A stretch of DNA of 64,000 bases from Companilactobacillus tucceti DSM 20183 (GCF_001434665.1 NZ_AZDG01000002.1:83879-147878), one strand, 5' to 3'; positions 45,875 to 55,980 are shown, counted from the stretch's first letter. The notes: generated by a model from the letters alone, not told the origin. Made by a program: numbers and translations.

Positions 45875-46774
45875 ATGTTAGAACAAAAATTAGTTGATCA
45901 ATTTGTTGATTATCTACTCGTTAATCATCATTACTCTGTGAAAACTAAGAAATCTTATTTAGAAGATATTAATAATTTTGTTAATTTTTTGGAGTCAAAT
46001 GGTGGTTTTAAGGGATTTACAGAAGTAAATCGAGTAGACGTTGAAACCTATTTAACGTATTTAGATGAAAAAGATTACGCTGATGAAACGATTGCTAGGA
46101 GAATATCTGCCTTGCGATCGTTTTATAATTTCTTAGTTAAGAATAAATATATATCTGCTAATCCGTTTGATTTGGTACAATTACGACATAAGGGACGCAA
46201 GTTGCCGCATTTCTTTTATGAAAAGGAAATGCAGCAATTATTTGAGGCTGTTAAAGGCGACGATCCGCTGTCACAACGCAATTCAGCAATTCTAGAATTA
46301 CTTTATGCTACTGGGATGCGTGTTAGTGAATGTTCAAGCTTGACGTTAAGTCAGTTGGATTTTACTAATGGAATTGTTTTAATTCATGGTAAAGGTGATA
46401 AAGATCGTTATGTTCCCTTTGGTAGTTACTCTCAAGATGCTTTAAAAGAATATATAAAAGATGGCAGAAATAAGTTGATGACCAAGTATCATCAAGAACA
46501 TGACTTTGTTTTCGTTAATAATAGGGGAAAAGAATTAACTAGTCGTGGAATTGAGTATATTTTAGATCAAATTATTAAAAAGACTAGTTTGACGTCAGAT
46601 ATTCATCCCCACATGATCAGACATACATTTGCGACACATATGTTAGATCATGGCGCTGATCTTAGAACGGTACAAGAGCTATTAGGTCACTCTAGTTTGT
46701 CTACTACCCAAATATATACACATGTAACAATGGAACATCTACAAAAAGATTATAAAAAATATTTTCCAAGATAG
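45875..46774 (+). CDS. xerC: Tyrosine recombinase XerC (CodV-like)
   Basis: Partner of XerD in chromosome dimer resolution at dif. At 299 residues, all catalytic residues are present: Arg149 (TGMRVSEC), Lys173 (GKGDK), His246 and Arg249 (PHMIRHTF), His272 (LGHSSLS) and Tyr281. The core-binding SAM-like domain covers residues 4-92. Its ATG directly abuts the topA stop. Upstream position before hslVU corresponds to Bacillus codV-clpQ-clpY, although codY does not follow here. Confidence 0.93.
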   Translation: MLEQKLVDQFVDYLLVNHHYSVKTKKSYLEDINNFVNFLESNGGFKGFTEVNRVDVETYLTYLDEKDYADETIARRISALRSFYNFLVKNKYISANPFDLVQLRHKGRKLPHFFYEKEMQQLFEAVKGDDPLSQRNSAILELLYATGMRVSECSSLTLSQLDFTNGIVLIHGKGDKDRYVPFGSYSQDALKEYIKDGRNKLMTKYHQEHDFVFVNNRGKELTSRGIEYILDQIIKKTSLTSDIHPHMIRHTFATHMLDHGADLRTVQELLGHSSLSTTQIYTHVTMEHLQKDYKKYFPR

Positions 46775-46787
46775 GATGGTAAATCAA

Positions 46788-47312
46788 ATGACAACAATCG
46801 TTGCTGTAAAACATGACGGTCACACTGCTATTGCGGGGGATGGTCAAGTTACTTTAGGTGAAAAATATATCATGAAAGGATCAGCACACAAGGTAAGAAG
46901 AATTTTCGATGACCAAGTTGTTATTGGATTTGCTGGTGGTGTAGCTGATGCTATTACCTTACAAGATTGGTTAGAAAAGAAATTAAAAGCTTATTCAGGA
47001 AATTTGAAACGTTCTGCGGTTGAATTAGCTCAAGATTGGCGTAAAGATCCAACACTACAAAAGCTTGAGGCAATGTTGATTGCAATGGATAAGGATAACT
47101 TATTACTTATATCTGGTAGTGGTGAAGTTATCGAACCAGATGAAGATGTTGTAGCAATTGGCTCAGGTGGTAATTTTGCCCAGGCTGCTGCAATTGCAAT
47201 GCAAAGACACTCAAATGATATGACCGCTGAAGAAATTGCTCGTGAGGCCATTAAGATAGCTTCAGGGATTGATATTTTTACTAATGAGAATATTATTTCA
47301 GACAAATTTTAA
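46788..47312 (+). CDS. hslV: HslV (ClpQ) protease subunit
   Basis: Peptidase chamber of the HslUV ATP-dependent protease. With the ATG at 46788 it is 174 residues beginning MTTIVAVKHDG; removal of Met exposes the catalytic N-terminal Thr, which requires this start. An ATG at 46776 would put four extra residues before it and is rejected, and AGGATGG at 46773-46778 is then a well-spaced ribosome binding site. AIAGDGQVTLG and GSGGNFAQAAA are conserved. hslU follows after 16 bp. Confidence 0.95.
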   Translation: MTTIVAVKHDGHTAIAGDGQVTLGEKYIMKGSAHKVRRIFDDQVVIGFAGGVADAITLQDWLEKKLKAYSGNLKRSAVELAQDWRKDPTLQKLEAMLIAMDKDNLLLISGSGEVIEPDEDVVAIGSGGNFAQAAAIAMQRHSNDMTAEEIAREAIKIASGIDIFTNENIISDKF

Positions 47313-47328
47313 AAATGGAGATCAATAA

Positions 47329-48759
47329 ATGGAGACACTAACACCGAAACAAATTGTTGAACAATTAGATAACTATATTATTGGGCAAAATGATGCTAAA
47401 AAAGCTGTCGCTATTGCTCTATATAATCGTTATCGTCGTATGCAAGTTCCAAAGAAAATGCAACAAGAAATAACACCTAAGAACTTGATGATGATCGGGC
47501 CAACAGGTGTAGGTAAGACAGAAATTGCTAGAAGATTGGCAAGAGTAGTTAAAGCTCCTTTTGTTAAAGTCGAAGCTACTAAGTTTACGGAAGTTGGATA
47601 TGTCGGTCGAGATGTAGAATCAATGGTACGTGATTTAGTAGATGTTGCTGTTTCAATGGAAGAAAAAGAGAAATTTGACGAAATTAGACCAGAAGTTAGA
47701 CGCGATGTAGATAAGAAACTTGTTAAATTATTAGTTCCTGGCATTAAAAAAGAACGACGTCAAGAAAATAATATGGATTTCATGTCCATGTTGAATAATT
47801 TACAATCAGCTAATGGATTGCAAGACGCACTTGGTCAAAACAATAATGATGATGATCCAGATAGTGATTCTGAAGTAACCGATTCTATTCGTGATCAACG
47901 TTTATCAGTAAAAGAACAACTTGATAAGGGACTACTTGAAGACCGCGAAGTTACGATCAAAGTAGAGGAATCTCGTAAGGTTGGCCCTATGAATGATCAA
48001 ATGGGACAAATGGGTATTGATATGAGTGGAATGATGGACTCATTAATGCCCAAGAAGATGATCACAAGAACGCTACCAGTAAAAGAAGCACGTGAAGTCT
48101 TGATACAACAAGAATCTCAAAAACGTGTTGATCATGATGAAATTTATCAAGCAGCTATAGAAAGAACTCAAGATAATGGAATTATTTTCATTGATGAGTT
48201 TGATAAAATTGCCGCTGGAGATAAAAAGAATTCTGGTGAGGTTTCTCGTGAAGGTGTTCAAAGAGATATTTTGCCAATCGTTGAAGGCTCACAAATCAAT
48301 ACTAAGTATGGAGCAGTGAATACTGACCATATTTTGTTTATTGCATCAGGTGCATTTGCTGAAAGTAAACCTAGTGATTTGATTGCTGAATTACAAGGTC
48401 GTTTCCCAATTAGAGTTGAATTAAATGACCTAACAGAGAGTGACTTTATTCAAATTTTAACAAAACCTGACAATGCTTTGACTAAGCAATATGTGGCTTT
48501 GACAAAAGCTGATGGTATTAATTTAACCTTTACAAAAGAGTCAGTTGAAGAAATCGCTAAGGTGGCTTTTGATCTTAATAACGCCAATCAAAATATTGGA
48601 GCCAGACGTCTATCTACTGTTTTAGAAAAAATTCTTTCAGACATTTTGTATGAAGGACCAGATATGCAGATGGGCGATATTACAATTACTAGAGAGTACG
48701 TTAAAGAACAAGTCGGTAAAATCGTTGCCGATAAGGATCTTTCTCGTTACATCCTATAG
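47329..48759 (+). CDS. hslU: HslU (ClpY) ATPase subunit
   Basis: AAA+ unfoldase that feeds substrates to HslV. It has 476 residues. Walker A GPTGVGKT is at residues 57-64. The intermediate (I) domain, about 110-240, is variable and acidic in the middle (NNNDDDPDSDSE), then Walker B GIIFIDEFDKIA follows, with the sensor regions and a C-terminal IL-type tail (SRYIL) that docks into HslV. GGAGATCAATAA precedes the ATG. It is last but one in the topA operon, with an epimerase-like gene 13 bp downstream. Confidence 0.96.
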   Translation: METLTPKQIVEQLDNYIIGQNDAKKAVAIALYNRYRRMQVPKKMQQEITPKNLMMIGPTGVGKTEIARRLARVVKAPFVKVEATKFTEVGYVGRDVESMVRDLVDVAVSMEEKEKFDEIRPEVRRDVDKKLVKLLVPGIKKERRQENNMDFMSMLNNLQSANGLQDALGQNNNDDDPDSDSEVTDSIRDQRLSVKEQLDKGLLEDREVTIKVEESRKVGPMNDQMGQMGIDMSGMMDSLMPKKMITRTLPVKEAREVLIQQESQKRVDHDEIYQAAIERTQDNGIIFIDEFDKIAAGDKKNSGEVSREGVQRDILPIVEGSQINTKYGAVNTDHILFIASGAFAESKPSDLIAELQGRFPIRVELNDLTESDFIQILTKPDNALTKQYVALTKADGINLTFTKESVEEIAKVAFDLNNANQNIGARRLSTVLEKILSDILYEGPDMQMGDITITREYVKEQVGKIVADKDLSRYIL

Positions 48760-48772
48760 GGTGGTGTGATTT

Positions 48773-49645
48773 ATGGAAATATATCAATTAAAAAACGATT
48801 ATTTAACTGTTGATGTTAAATCCACTGGTGCAGAGATGATCAGTGTAAAAAATAATGAAGATACTGAATTTATCTGGCAGGCAGACCCAGAAATATGGGG
48901 ACGTCACGCACCAGTTCTCTTTCCTATCGTTGGACGTCTAAAAGACGATCACTATTTTGTTGATGGCAATGAATATCAATTGAATCAACATGGGTTTGCA
49001 CGTGATCAAGAGTTTTCATTAGAATCTCAAACTGATTCAAAATTGGTTTTTCTTTTGACTACCAATGAGGAATTGCTTAAAAAATATCCATATCACTTTG
49101 AATTAAGAGTTATTTATCAATTAGTTAAAGATAGTATTCAAGTTAGTTATATCGTTAATAATCTAGAAAATGATGATATTTACTTCTCAATTGGTGCTCA
49201 TCCAGGATTTTCAGTACCATTTGAAAAAGATTTGAACTTTGAAGATTTTAGAGTTGGTATCAGTCCTAGTGAACTTAGAACAAGTATTCCACTTGTAGGA
49301 AGCAATATTGACCTTAATAAAGAGTTTAAAGTGGCTAACCAGGATCTAGAGTTAACACACGATGTTTTTGCTGAGGATGCAATTATTTATCGTTTAAATG
49401 ATCCGGCCGTCTTAACAATTGAGAGTGAGAAATCTGAACACAAATTAACTGTTGATACTGGAAATGCTAAATTTGTAGGTATTTGGTCACCATATCCTAA
49501 AAAGGGTAATTTTGTTTGTATCGAACCTTGGTGGGGTATTGCTGATAAGATTGACACTGATAACCAATTTCAAACTAAGTATGGAATTAATAAACTTGCT
49601 CCAGATGATCAATTTGAAGCATATTACAGTATTTCAATCAAATAA
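48773..49645 (+). CDS. Aldose 1-epimerase-like protein (LacX/galactose mutarotase family)
   Basis: A 290-residue cytoplasmic protein with the galactose-mutarotase beta-sandwich. It resembles LacX and YeaD-type epimerases: WGRHAPVLFPIVGRL (residues 43-57), NQHGFARDQEF with the catalytic-site His, GAHPGFSVPF with a second His, and the late glutamate region IEPWWG. The family interconverts alpha and beta anomers of sugars or sugar phosphates; the substrate is not known. GGTGGTG lies upstream of the ATG. It is the last gene of the topA-hslU run. Confidence 0.85.
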   Translation: MEIYQLKNDYLTVDVKSTGAEMISVKNNEDTEFIWQADPEIWGRHAPVLFPIVGRLKDDHYFVDGNEYQLNQHGFARDQEFSLESQTDSKLVFLLTTNEELLKKYPYHFELRVIYQLVKDSIQVSYIVNNLENDDIYFSIGAHPGFSVPFEKDLNFEDFRVGISPSELRTSIPLVGSNIDLNKEFKVANQDLELTHDVFAEDAIIYRLNDPAVLTIESEKSEHKLTVDTGNAKFVGIWSPYPKKGNFVCIEPWWGIADKIDTDNQFQTKYGINKLAPDDQFEAYYSISIK

Positions 49646-49675
49646 AAAAACGACCAATTTAATGGTCGTTTTTTT
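49644..49675. terminator. Bidirectional terminator between the epimerase gene and plsY
   Basis: Stem AAAAAAACGACCA and TGGTCGTTTTTTT around a 6-bp loop. The plsY stop codon is inside it. Confidence 0.92.
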
Positions 49676-50276
49676 GTTGCTTTTTATACTGTAACCCGAT
49701 AGGAACTAAGTTTTCTTTGCCTTTAAGCAGGCGCTTTATATTAGGAATATGTCTGACATAAATTATAATGGTTACAATTACAGCAACCGTAGTTAAGATC
49801 CAATCATGCATGAACAATGTAGCAATAGTAAAAACTAAAACGGTCGTTAAACTAGCCACACTGACCATACTAGTTACGTAAACGATTGTTGCAAGACAGA
49901 TAAAGCAAATTGCAAACAACAGTGGATTATAAGCAAGTAAGATTCCAGCACTTGTTGCAACTGCCTTTCCACCTCTAAATTTTAGAAAAATAGAAAATAC
50001 ATGTCCGATTACGGCGAATATCCCAATGAACAGCACCCAGTGATGATCTAGATTAAAGAAAACAGGCATCAATGCACCTAGGGTTCCTTTCAAGATGTCT
50101 ATAATTAAAACAACGGTTCCAGCGAAAGGTCCAAAAACACGATAAGCATTAGTTGTACCGACATTTCCGCTACCATATTCAAATATATTTTTTTTGAAAA
50201 AAACTTTTCCGACGATATATGCAGTCGGAAATGAGCCGATTAGATAGGCTAAAATTGCACAAACTAGAAGTTTCAT
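49659..50276 (-). CDS. plsY: Acyl-phosphate glycerol-3-phosphate acyltransferase PlsY
   Basis: A membrane enzyme making lysophosphatidic acid from acyl-phosphate and glycerol-3-phosphate, the first step of phospholipid synthesis. It is about 205 residues with the ATG at 50276 and has five to six helices. The three PlsY motifs are visible: GSFPTAYIVGK, SGNVGTTNAYRVFG, and KFRGGKAVATSAGILLA, plus HxxNIKRLLKGKE at the end (RHIPNIKRLLKGKE). A GTG at 50288 is an alternative start four codons earlier without ribosome binding site spacing. It is divergent from parE. Confidence 0.95.
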   Translation of the reverse strand: MKLLVCAILAYLIGSFPTAYIVGKVFFKKNIFEYGSGNVGTTNAYRVFGPFAGTVVLIIDILKGTLGALMPVFFNLDHHWVLFIGIFAVIGHVFSIFLKFRGGKAVATSAGILLAYNPLLFAICFICLATIVYVTSMVSVASLTTVLVFTIATLFMHDWILTTVAVIVTIIIYVRHIPNIKRLLKGKENLVPIGLQYKKQQKNDH

Positions 50277-50387
50277 TCTAAAAATCACTCTCTTAGCTTT
50301 AATTTTTTGGTATATTGTAACTCTATGGAACTTTTACAAAATACTAACTAAGACATTATCTACTAAATCTGTTAGAATTGAAAGGAG

Positions 50388-50401
50388 CGAACATACGTTC
50401 A
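50388..50401. promoter_or_regulatory. Candidate LexA (DinR) box upstream of parE-parC
   Basis: CGAACATACGTTCA matches the Firmicutes LexA consensus CGAACRNRYGTTYC at 13 of 14 positions. It lies about 30 bp upstream of an extended -10, TG-A-TATAAT, at 50429-50437, so a bound repressor would cover the -35 region. In Bacillus and Staphylococcus parE-parC has been reported in the LexA regulon. Confidence 0.6.
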
Positions 50402-50428
50402 ATTCTTACAAATAATATCTTAATCTAG

Positions 50429-50437
50429 TGATATAAT
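50429..50437 (+). promoter_or_regulatory. Extended -10 promoter of parE
   Basis: TGATATAAT, an extended -10 element, 44 bp upstream of the parE ATG. The -35 is poor, which suits an extended -10. Confidence 0.6.
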
Positions 50438-50480
50438 AGTAAAATGTTAACTTAGATTCTACAAAAAAGGAATGATTTGC

Positions 50481-52481
50481 ATGCCAAAATCATCTTATGA
50501 TGATTCATCAATTCAAATTCTGGAAGGGCTGGAAGCAGTTCGTAAACGTCCAGGTATGTATATTGGTTCCACGGATTCACGTGGACTACATCATCTAGTT
50601 TACGAAATTGTTGACAATTCAGTCGATGAAGCATTATCCGGATATGGAAAAGAAATAAATGTATCAATTAATAAAGATAGTAGCATAACAGTGGTTGACC
50701 ACGGACGTGGTATGCCTACAGGAATGCACGCATCAGGAAAGCCAACTATTGAAGTTATTCTAACTGTATTGCACGCTGGTGGTAAATTCAGTGAGAATAG
50801 TTACAAAACTTCAGGTGGGTTACACGGTGTTGGTTCTTCAGTTGTAAATGCATTGTCAGAATGGATGACTGTTCGTGTTGTTCGAGATAATAAGGTTTAT
50901 GAAGAACGATTTGAAAACGGCGGTCATCCAGTAGGTACGCTAAAAAAAGTGGGCACTACTAAAGAAGGTAATGGAACTACAATAAGTTTCAAACCTGATG
51001 CTAGTATTTTTCAAACAACTAAATTCAATTATGATACTTTAGCTGAAAGACTCCGTGAATCGGCCTTCTTACTAAAAGGTGTTAAATTCACTATTACTGA
51101 TAATCGTGGTGAAGAACCTAAAGAAGATGTTTTTCATTATGAAGATGGTATACAGTCTTTTGTTAAGTATCTTAATGAAGATAAAGATACTATCGGTGGT
51201 ATTTTTTATGTTGAAGGTACCAATTCAGATATTGAGATCGAATTCTCCGGCCAATACAATGACGGTTATTCAGAAAACATTATCTCATTCGTAAATAATG
51301 TTAGAACTGCTGATGGTGGTACACATGAGTCTGGTATGAAATCTGGTCTCACAAAAGCTTTTAATGACTATGCTAGAAAAGTTGGATTGCTAAAAGAAAA
51401 TAGCAAGAATCTTGAAGGTAGTGATGTCAGAGAAGGTTTATCAGCAATTATATCTGTCCGTATACCAGAAGAAATCTTACAATTTGAGGGGCAAACAAAA
51501 GGTAAACTGGGAACCCCACAAGCTCGTTCCGCTGTTGATCAATTAGTTTATGAGCAGATGAGTTTTTATTTGATGGAAAATGGTGAACAAGCACAAACAC
51601 TTGTAAAAAAATCATTAAAAGCTAGAGAAGCCCGTGAAGCAGCTAGAAAAGCTCGAGAAACCACTAGAAATGGTAAAAAGAGTAAGAAAAATGATGGTCT
51701 ACTATCAGGTAAATTAACACCGGCACAGTCTAAAAATTCAGCTAAGAATGAATTGTTCTTAGTCGAGGGTGATTCTGCTGGTGGTTCTGCCAAACAAGGT
51801 AGAGATCGTAAATTCCAAGCAATTTTGCCTTTAAGAGGTAAAGTTTTAAATACTCAAAAAGCTAAACTTGAAGACATTTATAAGAACGAAGAAATAAATA
51901 CGATGATTTATACTATCGGTGCAGGTGTAGGTGCAGACTTTAAACTAGATGATCGCAATTATGACAAAGTTATTATCATGACTGATGCTGATGATGATGG
52001 ATCACATATTCAGATTCTTTTACTTACATTCTTCTATCGATACATGCGTCCATTGATCGAGTCAGGACATGTGTATATTGCTTTGCCACCTTTATACAAG
52101 TTACAAAAGGGTAAAGGTGCAAAGACACAGATAAAATATGCTTGGACCCCTGATGAGTTAAAAGACTCAATTAAGAAGATGGGTAAAGGATACGATCTAC
52201 AACGTTTCAAAGGTTTAGGTGAAATGAATGCCGACCAATTATGGAAGACAACCATGGATCCAGAAACTAGAATTTTAATTAGAGTTAATATAGATGACGC
52301 TGCTTTAGCAGAACGACGTGTAACAACATTAATGGGTGATAAGGTTAAGCCAAGGCGTGACTGGATCGAAAATAATGTTAAGTTTAACGGTACTGAAGAA
52401 GGCGACACTATTTTAGAGAAAATTGATGATAATGATCCAATTGATCAAAATATTGTTGATGACTTATTGAATAAGGAATAG
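50481..52481 (+). CDS. parE: DNA topoisomerase IV subunit B
   Basis: ATPase subunit of topoisomerase IV, which unlinks daughter chromosomes. It has 666 residues. The GHKL ATPase motifs are EIVDNSVDEAL, the DHGRGMPTG loop and GGLHGVGSSVVNAL. The TOPRIM domain has EGDSAGGSAKQGRDR and the DADDDGSHI metal site, then YKLQKGKG. It lies next to parC and differs from GyrB in its start and linker, so ParE is the right name. The ATG at 50481 is chosen because AAAAAGGAA sits 9 bases before it; the ATG at 50472 is too close. parC follows after 10 bp. Confidence 0.95.
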   Translation: MPKSSYDDSSIQILEGLEAVRKRPGMYIGSTDSRGLHHLVYEIVDNSVDEALSGYGKEINVSINKDSSITVVDHGRGMPTGMHASGKPTIEVILTVLHAGGKFSENSYKTSGGLHGVGSSVVNALSEWMTVRVVRDNKVYEERFENGGHPVGTLKKVGTTKEGNGTTISFKPDASIFQTTKFNYDTLAERLRESAFLLKGVKFTITDNRGEEPKEDVFHYEDGIQSFVKYLNEDKDTIGGIFYVEGTNSDIEIEFSGQYNDGYSENIISFVNNVRTADGGTHESGMKSGLTKAFNDYARKVGLLKENSKNLEGSDVREGLSAIISVRIPEEILQFEGQTKGKLGTPQARSAVDQLVYEQMSFYLMENGEQAQTLVKKSLKAREAREAARKARETTRNGKKSKKNDGLLSGKLTPAQSKNSAKNELFLVEGDSAGGSAKQGRDRKFQAILPLRGKVLNTQKAKLEDIYKNEEINTMIYTIGAGVGADFKLDDRNYDKVIIMTDADDDGSHIQILLLTFFYRYMRPLIESGHVYIALPPLYKLQKGKGAKTQIKYAWTPDELKDSIKKMGKGYDLQRFKGLGEMNADQLWKTTMDPETRILIRVNIDDAALAERRVTTLMGDKVKPRRDWIENNVKFNGTEEGDTILEKIDDNDPIDQNIVDDLLNKE

Positions 52482-52491
52482 GTGATAAAAT

Positions 52492-54927
52492 TTGGTTAAT
52501 AATTCTCCTAAAATTCAAGATATTTCTTTAGAAAAGATTATGGGAGATCGTTTTGAGAGATATTCTAAATCGATTATTCAAGAAAGAGCTTTACCTGATA
52601 TTCGTGATGGATTAAAGCCAGTTCAAAGAAGAATTCTTTACTCAATGTATCTTGATGGAAATACTTACGACAAAGGCTTTAGAAAGTCTGCAAAAGGTGT
52701 CGGTAATGTCATGGGTAATTTTCACCCCCATGGTGACTCATCAATTTATGAAGCTATGGTACGTTTATCCCAAGATTGGAAATTACGTGCACCATTAATT
52801 GAAATGCATGGTAATAACGGTTCAATGGATGGAGATCCACCTGCAGCTATGCGTTATACTGAGGCCCGTTTAAGTAAAATATCAGCAGAAATGCTTAGAG
52901 ACATTAATAAAGATACAGTTGATGAAGAGTGGAACTTTGATGATACTGAAAAAGAACCTAAGGTTTTACCAGCTAGATTTCCCAATCTATTAGTAAACGG
53001 TTCAACTGGTATTTCTGCTGGTTATGCAACAGAGATTCCACCTCATAATTTAGGTGAAGTAATTGATGCTACAATCAAGCTTATTGATGATCCTAAAGCA
53101 ACGTTAGATGACCTCATGAAAATCGTTAAAGGCCCTGACTTTCCTACTGGAGGAATACTTCAGGGTGCTAAGGGAATAAGAGAAGCCTACGAAACTGGAC
53201 GTGGCAAAGTTTATTTACGTTCTAAGACATCAATTGAAAATCTACGCGGTCATAAATCACAAATTGTTATAACTGAGATTCCATACGAAGTAAATAAAGC
53301 TTTATTAGTTAAGAAAATTGATGAAGCTCGAGTAATGAAAAAAGTTGATGGAATTGCCGAAGTTCGTGATGAAAGTGATCGACAAGGACTATCAATTGTT
53401 ATCGAATTAAAGAGGGATGTTGATGCGCAAGGTATTTTAAATTATCTATTTAAGAATACTGATCTACAAATCTCTTATAACTTTAATATGGTTGCAATAG
53501 CTGATATGCGTCCACAACAAGTAGGTTTGGTAAAGATCCTAACTGAATACGTTAAACACCAAGAGGACGTTGTTTTAAGACGTAGTAAGTTCGATCTAGC
53601 TAAGGCAAAGTCCAGACTACATATCGTTGAAGGATTGATAAAAGCATTATCAATTTTAGATAAAGTTATCAAAACCATTCGTGCAAGTAAAAATAAATCA
53701 GATGCTAAAAATAATTTGATCAAAGAATATCAATTTACGGAAAAGCAAGCTGAGGCAATTGTTTCATTGCAACTTTATCGATTGACTAATACTGATGTTA
53801 CAGAGTTACAAAAAGAAGATAAGGAATTGCATACAACAATTGATTATTTGAACAAAATTATCAACAATCATGCTACCTTGATGAATGTTATCAAAGATGA
53901 ATTAACTGAAGTAAGAGATACATATGCTGACAAACGTCGTACAAAGATCGAAGCTAAAGTTGCTGAGATCGAAGTCGATACTAGTGTGCTGGTTGCTAAT
54001 GAGACAGTACGCTTATTGGTTAGTCATGATGGATACGTTAAAAGAAGTAGCTTAAGATCATATCAAGCTTCAGATACTGATGATAATGGTCTAAAGGATG
54101 AAGATTATCCTATTTTAGATAGAGAAGTAAGTACATTAGATCATCTATTTATTTTTACAAATAAAGGAAACTTGATTTATCGTCAAATTTTTGAAGTAGA
54201 TGATAGCAGATGGAAAGATACTGGATCTCATTTGTCACAAGAAATAGGATTATCCTCTGATGAGACTATTTTAAGAGCCTTTGTCTTTAGTGATCTCAAT
54301 CAAAATGGTAACTTTTTGATTGCTACAAGTGAAAACTACATAAAGCAAGTGGCTTTCAAAGATCTACTACCAGGACGTACTTACAAATCACGCGCTAGTT
54401 GTTATGCAAAATTAAAAACTGGTGCTGCACAAGTATTGGATATATATTATGTTGATGATATTAGTTGCTTGGTATATGTATTTACAAAGCGTTCTTATGC
54501 TTGTTCGTTTGAGTTAGATGAAGTACCTATTGTTGGTAATCGTGCTGTTGGTGTTAAATTTGTTAACTTAAAAGATGATGATTCTATTGCTGGTTTCTTT
54601 TTGACTGATCCTGATAATAAAGTTGCTTTAATTACACAGCGTGGCGCTTATAAGCAGATGAAATTGTCTGAGATTCCTATAACTAGTCGTGCCAAACGTG
54701 GGGTATTAACTTTACGTGAATTAAAACGTGATCCTCATAGAATTCAATTAGTAACTGATATAACAGCAAATGAGGAATTGACAGTAATAACTGATAAGAA
54801 TAAATCTATAGCTATTAATCAAAAAGATCATCCAGTCTCTGATAGATATTCTAACGGTTCATTTATTATTGATCCTGTAGCAGATGGCAATCCTAGTCGA
54901 TTCGTCAAAAATCAAATTGAAAAATAA
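52492..54927 (+). CDS. parC: DNA topoisomerase IV subunit A
   Basis: The DNA cleavage subunit of topoisomerase IV. It has 811 residues. The catalytic tyrosine is Tyr122 next to Arg121 in AMRYTEARLS. The quinolone-determining region HPHGDSSIYEAM (residues 78-89) has Ser83/Ser84 and Glu87, the wild-type, susceptible pattern. The GyrA-like tower and a coiled coil follow, then a C-terminal beta-pinwheel of about 300 residues with repeats such as SHDGYVKRSS. The TTG start at 52492 is preceded by AGGTGAT. It is cotranscribed with parE. Confidence 0.96.
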   Translation: MVNNSPKIQDISLEKIMGDRFERYSKSIIQERALPDIRDGLKPVQRRILYSMYLDGNTYDKGFRKSAKGVGNVMGNFHPHGDSSIYEAMVRLSQDWKLRAPLIEMHGNNGSMDGDPPAAMRYTEARLSKISAEMLRDINKDTVDEEWNFDDTEKEPKVLPARFPNLLVNGSTGISAGYATEIPPHNLGEVIDATIKLIDDPKATLDDLMKIVKGPDFPTGGILQGAKGIREAYETGRGKVYLRSKTSIENLRGHKSQIVITEIPYEVNKALLVKKIDEARVMKKVDGIAEVRDESDRQGLSIVIELKRDVDAQGILNYLFKNTDLQISYNFNMVAIADMRPQQVGLVKILTEYVKHQEDVVLRRSKFDLAKAKSRLHIVEGLIKALSILDKVIKTIRASKNKSDAKNNLIKEYQFTEKQAEAIVSLQLYRLTNTDVTELQKEDKELHTTIDYLNKIINNHATLMNVIKDELTEVRDTYADKRRTKIEAKVAEIEVDTSVLVANETVRLLVSHDGYVKRSSLRSYQASDTDDNGLKDEDYPILDREVSTLDHLFIFTNKGNLIYRQIFEVDDSRWKDTGSHLSQEIGLSSDETILRAFVFSDLNQNGNFLIATSENYIKQVAFKDLLPGRTYKSRASCYAKLKTGAAQVLDIYYVDDISCLVYVFTKRSYACSFELDEVPIVGNRAVGVKFVNLKDDDSIAGFFLTDPDNKVALITQRGAYKQMKLSEIPITSRAKRGVLTLRELKRDPHRIQLVTDITANEELTVITDKNKSIAINQKDHPVSDRYSNGSFIIDPVADGNPSRFVKNQIEK

Positions 54928-54999
54928 TTTGTTATATAAACAATAAGTTTAAGTTATATAGTATTATTAGTTTATATGAATGATTAGGAGGATTTCTGT

Positions 55000-55959
55000 T
55001 TGCTGGATGAAAAATCGAGAAGAGTATTTAGTTCTAAGGCGCTAAATTATTTTGATGAATTAACAAAAAATATGAGCTATACGAAAACTGCTCAGTCTTT
55101 GGGTATTACTCAACCTGCGTTAACACAACAGATCAAGAAAATTGAACACGTTGTCGGTACACCATTATTTTATAGTATGGGGAAAAAAATCTATCTTACT
55201 GATGCCGGTACAGCACTTCTTGATGCTACACATGACATTTTTAATACTATCAATACGGTTACTGATAAAATTCAACAAGAATCTTCTAGTACAACTGGTA
55301 AAATCAGTATTGGACTTTTGGCTACGACTGAGTCGGTAGTCATTGAAGATTTCATTGTTGAATACAAGAAAAATAATCCTGGTATTGAAATTGAATTGAA
55401 TTCACTTACTAGAAAAGATATCTGGGAAAATATTCAAAATAATGGTATTGACTTGGCAATTATGTATTTGCCAGATGAGAATATTAAAAATTGGAAGATA
55501 TACAAATCTAAAAAGATCATCAGCGACAATATTATGTTGATTCATAATAGTGATCGTATTAATAAAAAGGGTAGAGCAACATATAAGGATGCAGTAGAGC
55601 GTCCTTGGGCTGCATACCTAGAGGATTATTATCTATCCAACTTACTGACAGAATATTTTAGGGATGCTCTAGTGGATACTCCTAATGTTATTGCAAGATT
55701 TTCTTCACCATATCAATTGTTGAAGTTTGCGCAAGAGTCAGAAAATATTTATACAGGTTTACCATTAAGTTTTTGCCTCGCTCATGAATCATTAATAAAA
55801 CTTTATCAAACACCACTTGAACCAGCTATATCAAGTGAATTATCATTTGTATATCGAGAAGATAAAGAGAAGATACCACGTATCAAGGAATTCTTTGAGG
55901 AGTGGAGTAGTTTCTTAGACAAAGTTGGTTATATTGAACGTCTAAAATCTTCAAGATAA
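55000..55959 (+). CDS. LysR-family transcriptional regulator
   Basis: A 319-residue LysR-type regulator. The winged helix (about residues 14-75) reads YFDELTKNMSYTKTAQSLGITQPALTQQIKKIE (described by SYTKTAQSLGITQPALTQQI). A periplasmic-binding-protein-like co-inducer domain covers about 95-305. The inducer and targets are unknown. LysR genes often control a divergent neighbour, but here there is none: parC ends 72 bp upstream and ppaC starts 21 bp downstream on the same strand. It is preceded by a strong AGGAGG ribosome binding site and a TTG start. Confidence 0.9.
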   Translation: MLDEKSRRVFSSKALNYFDELTKNMSYTKTAQSLGITQPALTQQIKKIEHVVGTPLFYSMGKKIYLTDAGTALLDATHDIFNTINTVTDKIQQESSSTTGKISIGLLATTESVVIEDFIVEYKKNNPGIEIELNSLTRKDIWENIQNNGIDLAIMYLPDENIKNWKIYKSKKIISDNIMLIHNSDRINKKGRATYKDAVERPWAAYLEDYYLSNLLTEYFRDALVDTPNVIARFSSPYQLLKFAQESENIYTGLPLSFCLAHESLIKLYQTPLEPAISSELSFVYREDKEKIPRIKEFFEEWSSFLDKVGYIERLKSSR

Positions 55960-55980
55960 AATAGAAAAGGGGAAATTTTA

